Of a stretch of DNA of 64,000 nt, positions 60,401 to 64,000 are shown in pieces. Source of the DNA: Petrosia ficiformis (lineage: Eukaryota; Porifera; Demospongiae; Haplosclerida; Petrosiidae); assembly GCA_947044365.1 (NCBI GenBank), contig OX345636.1, positions 49,144,896-49,208,895 of the forward strand. Reading direction: 5' to 3'. The position numbers and the translations under genes were made by a program. Every line of letters begins with the position of its first letter. Position 1 is the stretch's first letter. The notes under the pieces were generated by a model, which searched no databases, had not been told where the DNA came from, and saw nothing but the letters and a program-made list of their open reading frames with translations.

Positions 60401-63333
60401 ATGTTTTTTAAGATACTCTTTACTAGCTTGTTTTCGTTTCCCAGTTCCTTCGTTTACATTTAGTATGATATGTAATAATCTTTTATCTATAAGTGTTTTG
60501 TAACAAAAACAGAAATGTTTTAAATTTATCTCACATGTATGCATGATTTCACTCTAAATTTCACACTATGCTAAGCTCTTATTCTACACAAAGGTAATTT
60601 TTCACAGTTTCATACAGCTTGAGTTTACCCCCTCTACCAAATTTACTTAAGCATTCAACAACATCTCAGCTACAAGCCTTCTAGGCCCCTAAAAACAACT
60701 TCAGAGGCCTTACAATTTAAACAATTCCTAAGGGAGCAGTGGATTGATGATTTCCTGACACTACTCCCCTTAACAAAAACTCCTCTATGAAACCCTATTT
60801 GCATGTTCAATAAATATATTAATTGAAGCCATGAAACCTTCAGTCTTTCAATGGTGCTTACTCCAAAAATTGAAGCTGAAGATGTTGGATTTGTATTTAA
60901 ACAAGGAAAGGAGTTTAAAGAAAGGAAACAAAACAGCAATATAATAAACTAATATGAATTGACTCATTGTAGGGTAAAACAGATAAACTATAATTATAAC
61001 AGTATTATACATAATGAACAAAATATTTTACTTAAAAGATTTGAAGAGGGGAAAATTAAGTAAACAATTAATAATTAATTTTGTATACTTGTGAAAACTG
61101 TTTGAAATGGCAGTTATCACTATAGCACTAGCAAATGTAATACTTTGAGGATATCAATAAGAACTAATTGCCATACATACGGTAACTCTAGTTATATCCA
61201 CAACTTTATTGTGTTGATTTATAACAAACTAATACCTTGTTAAAAAACTGTAATTATAAGAAACACATGGTGAGGTGCATTGGGATTGTACACTCTACGC
61301 AGTCCTCTAATATACACCCTCGAGATGTCTGTTTATAAGAGAGCACATGAAAATAACATTATTAGGCTGAACCACAAATTTTGTACACAACCATATCAGG
61401 AGCTTACAAGTGCTATGAAGCGCTGTAAATGAGCATCAAATTCAGTGTATTTTTGAATCCATCTGTTGACAAATGACCTGTTTTGTGAATTTCCTTATAT
61501 GGAAAATAAAATTACCGGTCAAGTAGTGATAAAAATTATTAATGGAAATTAGACTCCAAAACCCACAATTTTGTCACAAATGCTATATGGAAGAAAGTTG
61601 GAGGTGTTTTTCAACAACAGTTAACTACACAAGTTTGATACTCTTTCGTAGTGTTTTGTGGTGCTCATAAGTTCCTGCCCATATTTTGTTATTGAAAGAA
61701 TACAAATTTAAATAATGATTTATTTTATATAGAATTCTGTTGTTCCTAAGGGATGATTGGTAATAATAATTCATGTATATATAAATTATAATTGTAATGG
61801 GAACCAAGTAAAAGATTTATAGTCTAAACATGTTACTAACCAAGATGTCTTGTTAACTTTTCCTCAGAAAATGTGCTGTGCCTTCTCAGGCCAGGAGTCA
61901 CAGAAGAAGCAGCACGTCAAGCACTGAAAGACACTAACAATGATGTGGATGAAGCACGAAAACTGTTGATGGTTTGTTGGCATATTATCATTTATTAATA
62001 TGCATTATTATGATTATATAGTAAGATGGATGGGAATTGTGTTTAATGAACCATAAAGAAGTAAATGCCACTTCGATTGTGTGATTTCTCGAACTGTATG
62101 TGCAATTTATAATATAAATTAGCAATTGATTTGATCACAAATATTTGGGGGAAAACCTTTTTTGAAATTAGGTTTCATATACTACATTCTGTAGGATAAT
62201 AAGTGTACCTGAATAGTGATACATCCCACTTGCTTCACTACATTTTACACTCCTACATTGTAATACTATTACTGAAAATGTTAGTGTCATAATCTTCATT
62301 TGATTATGATATCAGAACTGGTGAATTACGCTATATATGAATGCATATAATTTGTACATGTCAGTCAGTCAGAGACACATGTACATCATCATACTTATAA
62401 TGACAGCTATAGCTGAGAGAACAATATGTGATGAGGAGGCTGAAGACATATTTGCAGTAAAGAATGTCTCTGAACCAAACACTTGCATTAATTTTTATTA
62501 ATTGTATGTACATAGTTTAGACTTGCCAATCATTGCTTTATCATTTACTTGATTTAATCTTTAATACAGTAATAAATCTGTGGATGAAGCACTCTTACCT
62601 TCAACCTTCCTATACCTATAATACATATACTCACCAAATGCAGTTGCATGTGTAGTACATTGTATAAACCTTCTATCTCTTTATCAGTGTGAATGAAAAA
62701 GAAAAAACAAAAAGAAGATAATTAGTGATTTTGTGAAGTTTCAAGTCTAATAGCTTTCTTATTGATTTATGAGTGTTTTCTAATTGTATAAAATTCAGAA
62801 ACCTTAAGCCTACTACATCCACTAAATGTTTAAAGACTTGGATTTAGCATGCATTAATTTTAGTGAATTTCTGATCCTCGCCTAATAGGCCTGATCACAA
62901 AATTAATATATTTTTTAGAGTGTACTAATTTTAAGCGATTATTACGTTAGTCACTAAAATCACTTAAATGTGTACATAATCACCCGAAAAAAAATTGCAC
63001 TGACACAATAAAAAATATGTTCTACATTAAAATATTTATATTTTGCATAGTCATTAAAAACATAGTCGCCATATATCATAATTTGTGTTAAAGGTTGTAA
63101 GATATGCTTCTATGAGCCCAAGCTTTGTTAAAAAAACAGAAAAAGTAAAGAAAGAATACATGTATAATCAGTACAAACGCTTGGTGACATCCCCATTCCC
63201 TACATAGAAGCAGGTTATTTTATGGTGAAACAATGGTATCATCTATATATTTAATTACAGACAAAGATTGAAACTAGTGATCCTTTCAGTACTAATCCAC
63301 AGAATACAATATCAGATCCTCAAGCTGTTGAAG
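24090..63333 (+). CDS. J-domain / tandem-exon / UBA gene (spliced; continues right of the window)
   Basis: At least 21 small exons run over 39 kb. They comprise a J-domain (24090-24199, 28460-28513), a linker (29873-29903, 29986-about 30112, 30230-30329, 30761-30834), three A-B-C modules with extra B cassettes (31312-59947), a UBA-like exon (61868-61971) and a Ser/Thr-rich exon (63261-63333). J-domains stimulate Hsp70 ATPase through HPD, and UBA domains bind ubiquitin. The pairing suggests a soluble co-chaperone that hands ubiquitinated clients to Hsp70 or the proteasome; this is inferred. Splice phases agree throughout except at the 30063/30230 junction. The first J-domain exon with the start codon, and the last exons, are outside what I can identify. 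No signal peptide or membrane segment is seen. Introns carry many mobile elements. Confidence 0.75.
24667..24776 (-). CDS. Candidate minus-strand exon inside the first J-UBA intron
   Basis: A 110-nt open segment with a very good acceptor (ccttcttttcag) and donor (aaggtgagt), phase 1 to 0. It reads [20 protein letters not shown] followed by a hydrophobic stretch that ends SISASK. The hydrophobic part could be a membrane segment or, from the internal Met, a signal peptide. There is no family likeness. It could be another exon of a minus-strand gene such as the plexin, but it does not match plexin sequence I know. Confidence 0.3.
25380..25830 (+). repeat. Dispersed TIR repeat A copy
   Basis: It matches 23329-23836 from ggtatccctataattgctttg to the decayed right end. 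The internal frame here is the longest, 67 codons from 25399: [19 protein letters not shown], later [20 protein letters not shown]. The same phrases recur in other copies, so a peptide-coding past is possible. Confidence 0.65.
26060..26700 (+). repeat. Dispersed repeat B copy
   Basis: Starts ctctatgtagggatgggcc and continues with catttcaat(t/a)gcaagtgat and taccactaacaatacc. Then come ctacatttcaggggctatcaaagtagttttagc and ggacaattgttgtactgttttgtttcttgacc, ending with a ctccttctt..ggccaccat segment. Other copies: 27585-27800 (partial), 40990-41050 (fragment), 49195-49640 with 50205-50290, 51255-51385 and 52975-53470. Confidence 0.65.
27585..27800 (+). repeat. Dispersed repeat B, partial copy
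   Basis: ctctttatgtagggatggc...catttcaataat...agtgatgagctgaaatctc matches the left third of the B repeat only. Confidence 0.55.
28460..28513 (+). CDS. J-domain C-terminal exon
   Basis: A 54-nt exon, acceptor gtgatgtag, donor gtgagt, phase 1 to 1. Joined to the previous exon it gives [18 protein letters not shown]. This is the end of helix III and helix IV (the S-x-x-KR-x-x-YD-x-YG signature) that closes a J-domain. The 4.2-kb intron before it holds repeats A and B. Confidence 0.85.
28680..29065 (+). repeat. Dispersed TIR repeat A, 5'-truncated copy
   Basis: Contains gaagtactccttcaaggttctaa through gaaagcaataatagggacggccctataggccat. It has a run of 16 C at 28940. Confidence 0.6.
29873..30329 (+). 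CDS. Linker exons of the J-UBA gene, with one frame break
   Basis: Exon 29873-29903 (31 nt, phase 1 to 2) reads [10 protein letters not shown]. Exon 29986 reads [20 protein letters not shown], and its apparent donor at 30064 (GTAAGT) leaves phase 2. Exon 30230-30329 needs phase 1 and reads [20 protein letters not shown]. If 29986 instead runs to 30112 (donor gtcagt), the added stretch [14 protein letters not shown] leads into 30230 in the right phase. That holds only if one base is missing near 30063. The locus therefore has a one-base lesion, a sequencing error, or an alternative splice form that frameshifts. The region is acidic and probably disordered after the FEEFEKWF helix. Confidence 0.6.
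30761..30834 (+). CDS. Basic linker exon of the J-UBA gene
   Basis: A 74-nt exon, acceptor tttattcag, donor gtgtgt, phase 2 to 1. It reads [17 protein letters not shown] and then NTSSNAK. The KRKKK cluster is a possible nuclear localisation or nucleic-acid contact patch. Phases connect to both neighbours. Confidence 0.65.
31312..31348 (+). CDS. Module 1 exon A
   Basis: 37 nt, phase 1 to 2, acceptor ctttag, donor gtatgt. Reads [13 protein letters not shown]. Closely similar to exon A3 at 46244-46280 in length, phase, the tccact(g/a)caacatg end and the donor. Confidence 0.7.
31550..31790 (-). repeat. Dispersed TIR repeat A, right-half copy in reverse
   Basis: agggccatccctatatttgctt..., gttaaggaagttgtgttattc and ctctacaggccagcaggaag match the right half of 23329-23836 reversed. 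The + frame across it is a repeat artefact. Confidence 0.6.
32180..32530. repeat. actaaaac-rich MITE relic and Rep-32/62 repeat
   Basis: 32180-32390 holds decayed actaaaactaaac units like the 8.1-9.1 kb element. 32395-32530 (gcgaatttctgagcc..., gtgtactaattttagtgattattac) matches 62860-62990 in the same orientation, with an internal inverted pair gtgtgtactaattt / aaattagtacacac. Confidence 0.5.
32670..32726 (+). CDS. Module 1 exon B
   Basis: 57 nt, phase 2 to 2 (symmetric), acceptor aacaaacag, donor gttcat. Reads [19 protein letters not shown]. Shares RTPE-x-(L/I) and the terminal (F/V)R with cassettes at 48365 and 59517. Skipping it would keep the frame. Confidence 0.7.
34040..34720 (-). pseudogene. 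Ty3/gypsy reverse-transcriptase relic
   Basis: Minus-strand frames at 34500-34680 read [16 protein letters not shown] and then, after a damaged stretch, [20 protein letters not shown]. This is the thumb/connection segment of gypsy RTs (RL-x-x-AG-V-TLN-x-x-K, F-L-GH-I-D-x-x-GI-x-P-x-K-x-A). The Cys-x-F after the Lys is lost and several stops are present. Flanking minus-strand frames 34040-34400 may be the continuation but I cannot assign them. It lies in the intron between exons B1 and C1. Confidence 0.6.
35496..35575 (+). CDS. Module 1 exon C
   Basis: 80 nt, phase 2 to 1, acceptor attcctccag, donor gtacgt. Reads [20 protein letters not shown] and then EAAKVQF. It begins with the STN/STD signature of C exons (40292, 59889, 951). 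Confidence 0.7.
35880..36740 (+). mobile_element. Crypton-like element with recombinase N-terminal ORF and hairpin
   Basis: The ORF at 36145-36480 (111 codons) reads [17 protein letters not shown], then [20 protein letters not shown], then [21 protein letters not shown] slipped frame continues [12 protein letters not shown]. The order NT-x-x-A-x-RWA-x-x-x-F-x-x-W, CPE-x-L and L-N-x-(W/L)-L is that of the N-terminal half of Crypton-derived ZMYM2/QRICH1-like proteins; the catalytic tyrosine-recombinase half is absent. Upstream, 35938-36048 folds as a hairpin (tatcacgc...gtgctgtat / atacagcac...gcgtgata) with a GC-rich loop (gagggccgtagggccgaggg). It sits between exons C1 and A2. Confidence 0.55.
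37764..37809 (+). CDS. Module 2 exon A
   Basis: 46 nt, phase 1 to 2, acceptor tttgtttcag, donor gtatgt. Reads [15 protein letters not shown]. Nine nt longer than A1 and A3 with the same phases. Confidence 0.65.
37860..38352 (+). mobile_element. Crypton-like hairpin element between (AT)n tracts
   Basis: Starts catagctaacagccacatcaaag (37970), like the 6.2 and 9.4 kb copies. Ends in a hairpin: ggcttctcggtatgtatcagcaatatcag (38177) pairs with ctgatattgctgatacacacctcgaagcc (38275), with cctcggcttcgcc in the loop. (AT)n tracts flank it at 37865-37965 and 38320-38352. Confidence 0.5.
38610..39370. other. Intron sequence with (AT)n; no separate gene
   Basis: (AT)n lies at 38620-38675. The + frame 38904-39116 is 70 codons, with no splice signals at the expected phases and no family likeness. 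Confidence 0.3.
39371..39415 (+). CDS. Module 2 exon B
   Basis: 45 nt, phase 2 to 2, acceptor tttacaatag, donor gttaaa. Reads [15 protein letters not shown]. It resembles the four [12 protein letters not shown] cassettes at 50806-56069 in length and in the F-H-x-x-R end. Confidence 0.7.
40292..40359 (+). CDS. Module 2 exon C
   Basis: 68 nt, phase 2 to 1, acceptor attcctccag (same as C1), donor gtatgg. Reads [17 protein letters not shown] and then SPFFHS. Confidence 0.7.
41063..41112. repeat. (GT)n/(GTCT)n microsatellite
   Basis: About 15 gt dinucleotides followed by ctgtctgtctgtctgt. Confidence 0.9.
41340..41750 (+). pseudogene. RPA-like OB-fold ORF of a mobile element
   Basis: The + frame 41355-41631 reads [15 protein letters not shown], then [20 protein letters not shown], then [20 protein letters not shown], then a stop. 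After the stop the sequence carries on as [15 protein letters not shown] (near 41680-41720). The order is an OB-fold D-x-TG-x-x-x-(L/V)-TLW, a Y-x-L-x-x-F-x-V-(R/K)-E-F/Y-x-G-K-x-L-S strand pair, then a zinc-ribbon C-x-KC-x-MMQ. This matches single-strand DNA-binding ORFs I recall from invertebrate transposons, and resembles RPA1 folds. The stop and lost zinc ligands suggest decay. It lies in the intron between C2 and A3. Confidence 0.55.
42336..42576 (-). repeat. Dispersed TIR repeat A, right part of a split reverse copy
   Basis: gtagggccatccctataattgctttcc..., ggggggctcggtcaattaattgg and ctatagaccagccaggaa match 23836 back to 23640 in reverse complement. The rest of this copy resumes at 44954-45325, so the 2.4 kb between is an insertion. 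(AT)n inset at 42388-42442. Confidence 0.7.
42577..44953 (-). mobile_element. hAT transposon inserted into repeat A
   Basis: The right end, read on the minus strand, starts CAGTGGCGGATCTAGGGGGG, a typical hAT terminus, and abuts repeat A at 44954. The left end near 42577-42600 lacks a clear matching terminus, so this side is truncated or rearranged. Repeat A is continuous in other copies across the junction, which proves insertion. Its coding part is described separately. Confidence 0.65.
42800..44537 (-). pseudogene. hAT transposase (TTF zinc finger, DUF4371, hAT C-terminal) with frame breaks
   Basis: From 44537 downward: an acidic N-terminus; a TTF-type zinc-finger region ([25 protein letters not shown]); the DUF4371 catalytic core, including [17 protein letters not shown] and then [16 protein letters not shown]; the [10 protein letters not shown] block; [14 protein letters not shown]; and the C-terminal dimerisation domain ([45 protein letters not shown]). 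This is the P52rIPK/ZMYM1-like hAT group. Frame changes occur at about 43914 (T7 run), 43605 (A7 run), 43335-43300 (stop plus shift) and about 43120. An extra N-terminal acidic piece lies near 44690-44750. Transposases of this kind cut and join hAT ends; this copy cannot make a full protein unless the homopolymer shifts are read errors. Confidence 0.85.
44954..45325 (-). repeat. Dispersed TIR repeat A, left part of the split reverse copy
   Basis: Resumes at actgttgtattttgcagag and runs to tatcttgtttt, with the frame [18 protein letters not shown] near 45220-45280 on the minus strand. A segment at 45115-45225 (ggccaccattcactttctctactccaaacttggc...) is shared with the piggyBac-type element at 55025-55130, so it carries a further inset. 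Confidence 0.65.
45880..46130. repeat. Fragment related to the 51370-51540 repeat
   Basis: taagtacagctctttgtattttgctttatagcggtgtaagtacttatg and tttagggatgtcaaaaccc match 51385-51430 and the reverse of 51490-51515. It is a small inverted-repeat MITE family with cccta(c)-type ends. Confidence 0.5.
46244..46280 (+). CDS. Module 3 exon A
   Basis: 37 nt, phase 1 to 2, acceptor tattttag, donor gtatgt. Reads [13 protein letters not shown]; paralogous to A1. Confidence 0.7.
46281..48364. other. Intron between A3 and B3
   Basis: Contains runs of aatagtacc(t/c)gccctcaaata units (46880-47110), a TAGTGTTGTTTTAGTT-type MITE at 47285-47462, and no other gene. An 8-nt ag...gt interval at 47225-47232 is considered and rejected as an exon. 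Confidence 0.4.
47285..47462. mobile_element. Short MITE of the 8.1-9.1 kb hAT family
   Basis: Starts TAGTGTTGTTTTAGTTAACT and ends AGAACACTA. The interior is of aactataactaaaat units. Flanking octamers tttatatt and atagtaat do not match, so the target duplication is lost or the end is miscalled. Confidence 0.45.
48365..48421 (+). CDS. Module 3 exon B3
   Basis: 57 nt, phase 2 to 2, acceptor caataacag, donor gtaatt. Reads [19 protein letters not shown]. Same length and same NDLFR/HDLFR end as B1. Confidence 0.7.
48870..49640 (+). repeat. Repeat A (left half) followed by repeat B
   Basis: 48870-49060 matches the left half of repeat A (atccctataattgctttgcgatgactgtgtatccattattgctgatggc). 49195-49640 matches repeat B (ctctatgtaggaatggccta...). 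They are separate insertions in one intron. Confidence 0.6.
50470..50716. mobile_element. Palindromic MITE, 247 bp
   Basis: Ends TAGGGATATATATCAAAACT and its near inverted complement (agttttgatatacatgtatatcccta). The interior also folds: cacttccacataacaactgtac / gtacagttgttatgtggaagtg. A 3'-truncated copy lies at 54122-54316 and a decayed one at 26690-27060. Confidence 0.65.
50794..51240 (+). repeat. Duplication unit with B cassette, copy 1
   Basis: The exon plus about 390 bases of downstream intron (tttccctataactggtttgagtgaatgcttg ... ataatggaaaacatttttta) are shared with 52440-52866 and 56020-56480 at high identity. Confidence 0.75.
50806..50850 (+). CDS. Cassette exon B4
   Basis: 45 nt, phase 2 to 2, acceptor gacaacag, donor gtaaat. 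Reads [15 protein letters not shown]. Has a 6-nt direct duplication (catgat/catgac) compared with B8. Confidence 0.65.
51255..51515. mobile_element. Small MITE with gtagggatg ends, plus repeat B start
   Basis: gtagggatggcacgg (51280) and gttttgacatccctac (51498) are inverted at their ends (gtagggatg / catccctac). An inner inverted pair ccctacataagtac / gtacttatgtaggg lies at 51376-51437. Confidence 0.5.
51575..52281 (+). repeat. Duplication unit upstream of the B cassettes, copy 1
   Basis: Matches 54481-56030 in order, from atgtatgaatataattctttcatttc to gacctatatacagtggca. The second copy carries a 567-bp piggyBac-type insertion and about 165 further bases near 54660. A decayed third copy occurs near 48720-48830. 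Confidence 0.7.
52282..52320 (+). CDS. Cassette exon B5
   Basis: 39 nt, phase 2 to 2, acceptor caaccaacag, donor gtaaat. Reads [13 protein letters not shown]. Followed after only 131 bases by an almost identical exon (B6). Confidence 0.65.
52452..52490 (+). CDS. Cassette exon B6
   Basis: 39 nt, phase 2 to 2. Same sequence as B5 but for one base (cgag for caag), giving the same peptide [13 protein letters not shown]. It is the product of the local 170-bp duplication. Confidence 0.65.
52975..53470 (+). repeat. Dispersed repeat B copy
   Basis: gagagtacggtagtactctctatgtaggg ... ctacgtttctggagctactaaagtagttttagc ... gttctgtttcttgacctagacaac matches 26060-26700 and 49195-49640. Confidence 0.65.
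53470..54415. other. Intron with MITE fragment; no gene
   Basis: (AT)n at 53748-53776, two copies of the ..caccattcctgcagaaa / atgctgtcaatgaaacagaataatcatcatg segment (53785-53825, 53960-54045), and the truncated palindromic MITE at 54122-54316. Confidence 0.4.
54416..54472 (+). CDS. Cassette exon B7
   Basis: 57 nt, phase 2 to 2, acceptor ataaatag, donor gtagat. Reads [19 protein letters not shown]. Its NEI start is shared with B9 and its (L/I)R end with B1 and B3. Confidence 0.65.
54565..54798 (+). other. Intronic open frame, partly conserved between duplicates
   Basis: A 77-codon frame reads [20 protein letters not shown] and then [20 protein letters not shown]. The first half is present in the duplicate at 51680-51745 and decayed at 48760-48810. 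The second half lies in the extra 165 bases. It may be an old coding segment captured in the intron; I do not recognise it. Confidence 0.25.
54958..55524. mobile_element. piggyBac-type MITE at a TTAA site
   Basis: TTAA flanks both ends (54954-54957, 55525-55528). Termini CCCTTAGAGGACTGA and TCAGTTTTCTAGGGG are imperfect inverted repeats of the CCC(T)TAGA type usual for piggyBac elements. The duplicate at 51880-51900 shows the empty site with a single TTAA (gaattttaaattcaac). No transposase remains; short frames inside are not conserved. It is strikingly GC-rich for the window at 55290-55370. Confidence 0.8.
56020..56480 (+). repeat. Duplication unit with B cassette, copy 3
   Basis: Matches 50794-51240 and 52440-52866. 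An intronic frame (56181-56321) reads [20 protein letters not shown], then [18 protein letters not shown] and a stop. In the other two copies an 11-base difference (gacgattttat absent) truncates or shifts it. Confidence 0.7.
56031..56069 (+). CDS. Cassette exon B8
   Basis: 39 nt, phase 2 to 2, acceptor caaccaacag, donor gtaaat. Reads [13 protein letters not shown], differing from B5/B6 at two positions besides Thr to Ala. Confidence 0.65.
56480..58100. other. Long intron; no gene confirmed
   Basis: The + frame 57019-57240 (73 codons) has no family likeness. A cctcgatagtgaaattcttgtctacaagtatcaagatgatat segment (57107) matches 45375-45410. Confidence 0.3.
58100..58575 (+). repeat. Dispersed TIR repeat A copy
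   Basis: From attgctgatggcacagtgtc to catagggatggccctatgggcat; the internal frame is decayed. A small right-end fragment (gaccatccctataattgctttt) follows at 58790. Confidence 0.6.
58575..59516. other. Intron; no gene recognised
   Basis: The + frame 58873-59136 lies across AT-rich intron without splice support. Confidence 0.3.
59517..59564 (+). CDS. Cassette exon B9
   Basis: 48 nt, phase 2 to 2, acceptor cacaaacag, donor gtaaat. Reads [16 protein letters not shown]. It combines the NEI start of B7 with the RTPE core of B1. Confidence 0.7.
59889..59947 (+). CDS. Module 3 exon C
   Basis: 59 nt, phase 2 to 1, acceptor attcctccag, donor gttagt. Reads [20 protein letters not shown]. Near-identical in layout to the exon at 951-1009, and shares its acceptor context with C1 and C2. 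Confidence 0.75.
60034..60190 (-). pseudogene. Ty3/gypsy integrase C-terminal fragment
   Basis: The minus strand reads [20 protein letters not shown] and then [20 protein letters not shown]. This is the F-x-x-GD-x-VYAR...GP-KW-x-x-G-x-V...GP-x-x-Y motif after gypsy integrase cores. A nearby minus frame (60356-60544, [20 protein letters not shown]) might be from the same element, but I cannot assign it. It lies in the intron before the UBA exon. Confidence 0.55.
60545..61867. other. Intron; no gene recognised
   Basis: AT-rich, without exon-like or element-like structure I can support. Confidence 0.3.
61868..61971 (+). CDS. UBA-like domain exon of the J-UBA gene
   Basis: 104 nt, phase 1 to 0, acceptor ttttcctcag, donor gtttgt. 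Reads [20 protein letters not shown] and then [15 protein letters not shown]. The pattern G-V-x-E-x-A-x-x-AL-x-x-(T/N)-N-x-D-V-(D/E)-x-A-x-x-LL is that of helices 2 and 3 of a UBA (ubiquitin-associated) domain. The usual MGF loop is replaced by RPGV, as in some divergent UBA and CUE-like folds. UBA domains bind ubiquitin or fold against partner helices. Confidence 0.75.
61972..63260. other. Intron; repeat shared with 32.4 kb
   Basis: 62860-62990 (agtgaatttctgatcc..., gtgtactaattttaagcgattattacgttagtcactaaaat) matches 32395-32530. No other gene seen. Confidence 0.4.
63261..63333 (+). CDS. Exon after the UBA domain
   Basis: 73 nt, phase 0 to 1, acceptor ttaattacag, donor gtaaac. Reads [20 protein letters not shown] and then QAVE. 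It joins the UBA exon without a phase conflict and leaves phase 1, the start phase of A exons and of the UBA exon. More of either may follow to the right of the window. Confidence 0.65.
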
Positions 63334-64000
63334 GTAAACTGATGATAAATGTTGATTTCAATACACCTATAAACATGGTTTATATATTACATACAGTATG
63401 TAATAATAAATGTGTACGTGTCATTTGATAATTATTACACTCCTATTGGTGTCGTTATTGTATATAGACGAGGTCATTATTATGAATATCACTGAGTATG
63501 TATCGAAACACACAAAGGGGGTTGGGGGGTGTGGGGGTTGTAATAACTGTTTTATGATGTGGGAAGCCAGTGGTATTGAATTTATGGGGCCATTTATACA
63601 GCACCAGAATAGTATTTAGGACATGCAAAGCATGACCAAATATTTTGTCACTAATTAATTATCCACGAAGGCGTGGTCAATCAATTCTGTCGATTAATAT
63701 GGAAAACAATCATCAGACTTCTCTTCAGTAACTTAATTAAGATGAATTTTGGCTTATACAATAACTCTCACTAGCCACATCCTTTGCCAATTGCTTAGTA
63801 TACATGTACATGTATGTATTCCTGGAGCTTGTTTCTTCTGTTTGGGCTTGTTGAAGACCACTAAGAAGCTAATATTTGCCCCATAGTGCCTGATGTGCAC
63901 CCCTGGGAAGAAATTAGATCACTGTCATCAGTAATCTAATTTCTTCATAACAACTTACTATGTCACACATGTGGTTATAACACCAATCATCAATCATTAA
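63334..64000. other. Intron at the right edge; nothing recognised
   Basis: The + frame 63410-63619 has no splice support or family likeness. Confidence 0.3.

Noticed and set aside
62405..62475. Possible + exon ([15 protein letters not shown])
   Set aside because: No usable donor, and the phase does not link the UBA exon to 63261, which already join each other.

Overview
This is an AT-rich, intron-rich, repeat-laden nuclear window from a eukaryote, most likely a marine invertebrate. A sponge is my best guess, because of the very frequent ACATGTA-type words, the short compact exons, and a plexin and a J-protein gene set among many small DNA transposons. That taxonomic call is inference. I recognise no prokaryotic-type gene, CRISPR array, rRNA or tRNA.

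The main gene is on the + strand from 24090 to 63333 and runs off the right edge. It starts, as far as I can see, with a J-domain (HPD motif, two exons). An acidic linker follows, then a long series of very small exons, then a UBA-like ubiquitin-binding exon. The small exons follow a phase code: A (phase 1 to 2), B (2 to 2) and C (2 to 1), in the order A1-B1-C1, A2-B2-C2, A3-B3 followed by six more B cassettes, then C3. Every A, B and C exon keeps the frame, so the B cassettes can be skipped or swapped freely. Four of the B cassettes (50806-56069) are near-identical and sit in recently duplicated intron sequence. A further C exon with its flanking intron lies at 951-1009, so a paralogous gene probably lies just left of the window. 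Together the parts suggest an Hsp70 co-chaperone that binds ubiquitin and has a variable linker; that role is inferred.

Other host-gene material: three phase-consistent exons of a plexin cytoplasmic region (- strand, 21431-21822), an E/K-rich coiled-coil reading frame broken by one TAG (+, 19528-20646), and weaker minus-strand exon candidates at 10158-10429 and 24667-24776.

The rest is mobile-element sediment. There are Ty3/gypsy relics (2025-2932, 34500-34680, 60034-60190) and a gag-like relic (3031-3503). There is a broken hAT transposase (42800-44537) inside an older repeat, and hAT-type MITEs with 8-bp duplications (8056-9088, 14429-14735). One hAT derivative keeps a BED-finger piece (4600-4992), and a piggyBac-type MITE sits at TTAA (54958-55524). 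A family of Crypton-like elements carries a characteristic GC-rich hairpin (6.2, 9.4, 16.0, 36.0 and 38.0 kb). There is also an OB-fold element ORF (41340-41750), several dispersed TIR families that fill the introns, a minisatellite, a perfect 168-bp inverted repeat, and many (AT)n tracts.

Layout: 0-10 kb mobile elements; 10-19 kb repeats, minisatellite and weak minus-strand exons; 19-22 kb coiled-coil ORF and plexin exons; 24-64 kb the J-UBA gene with transposons in its introns.
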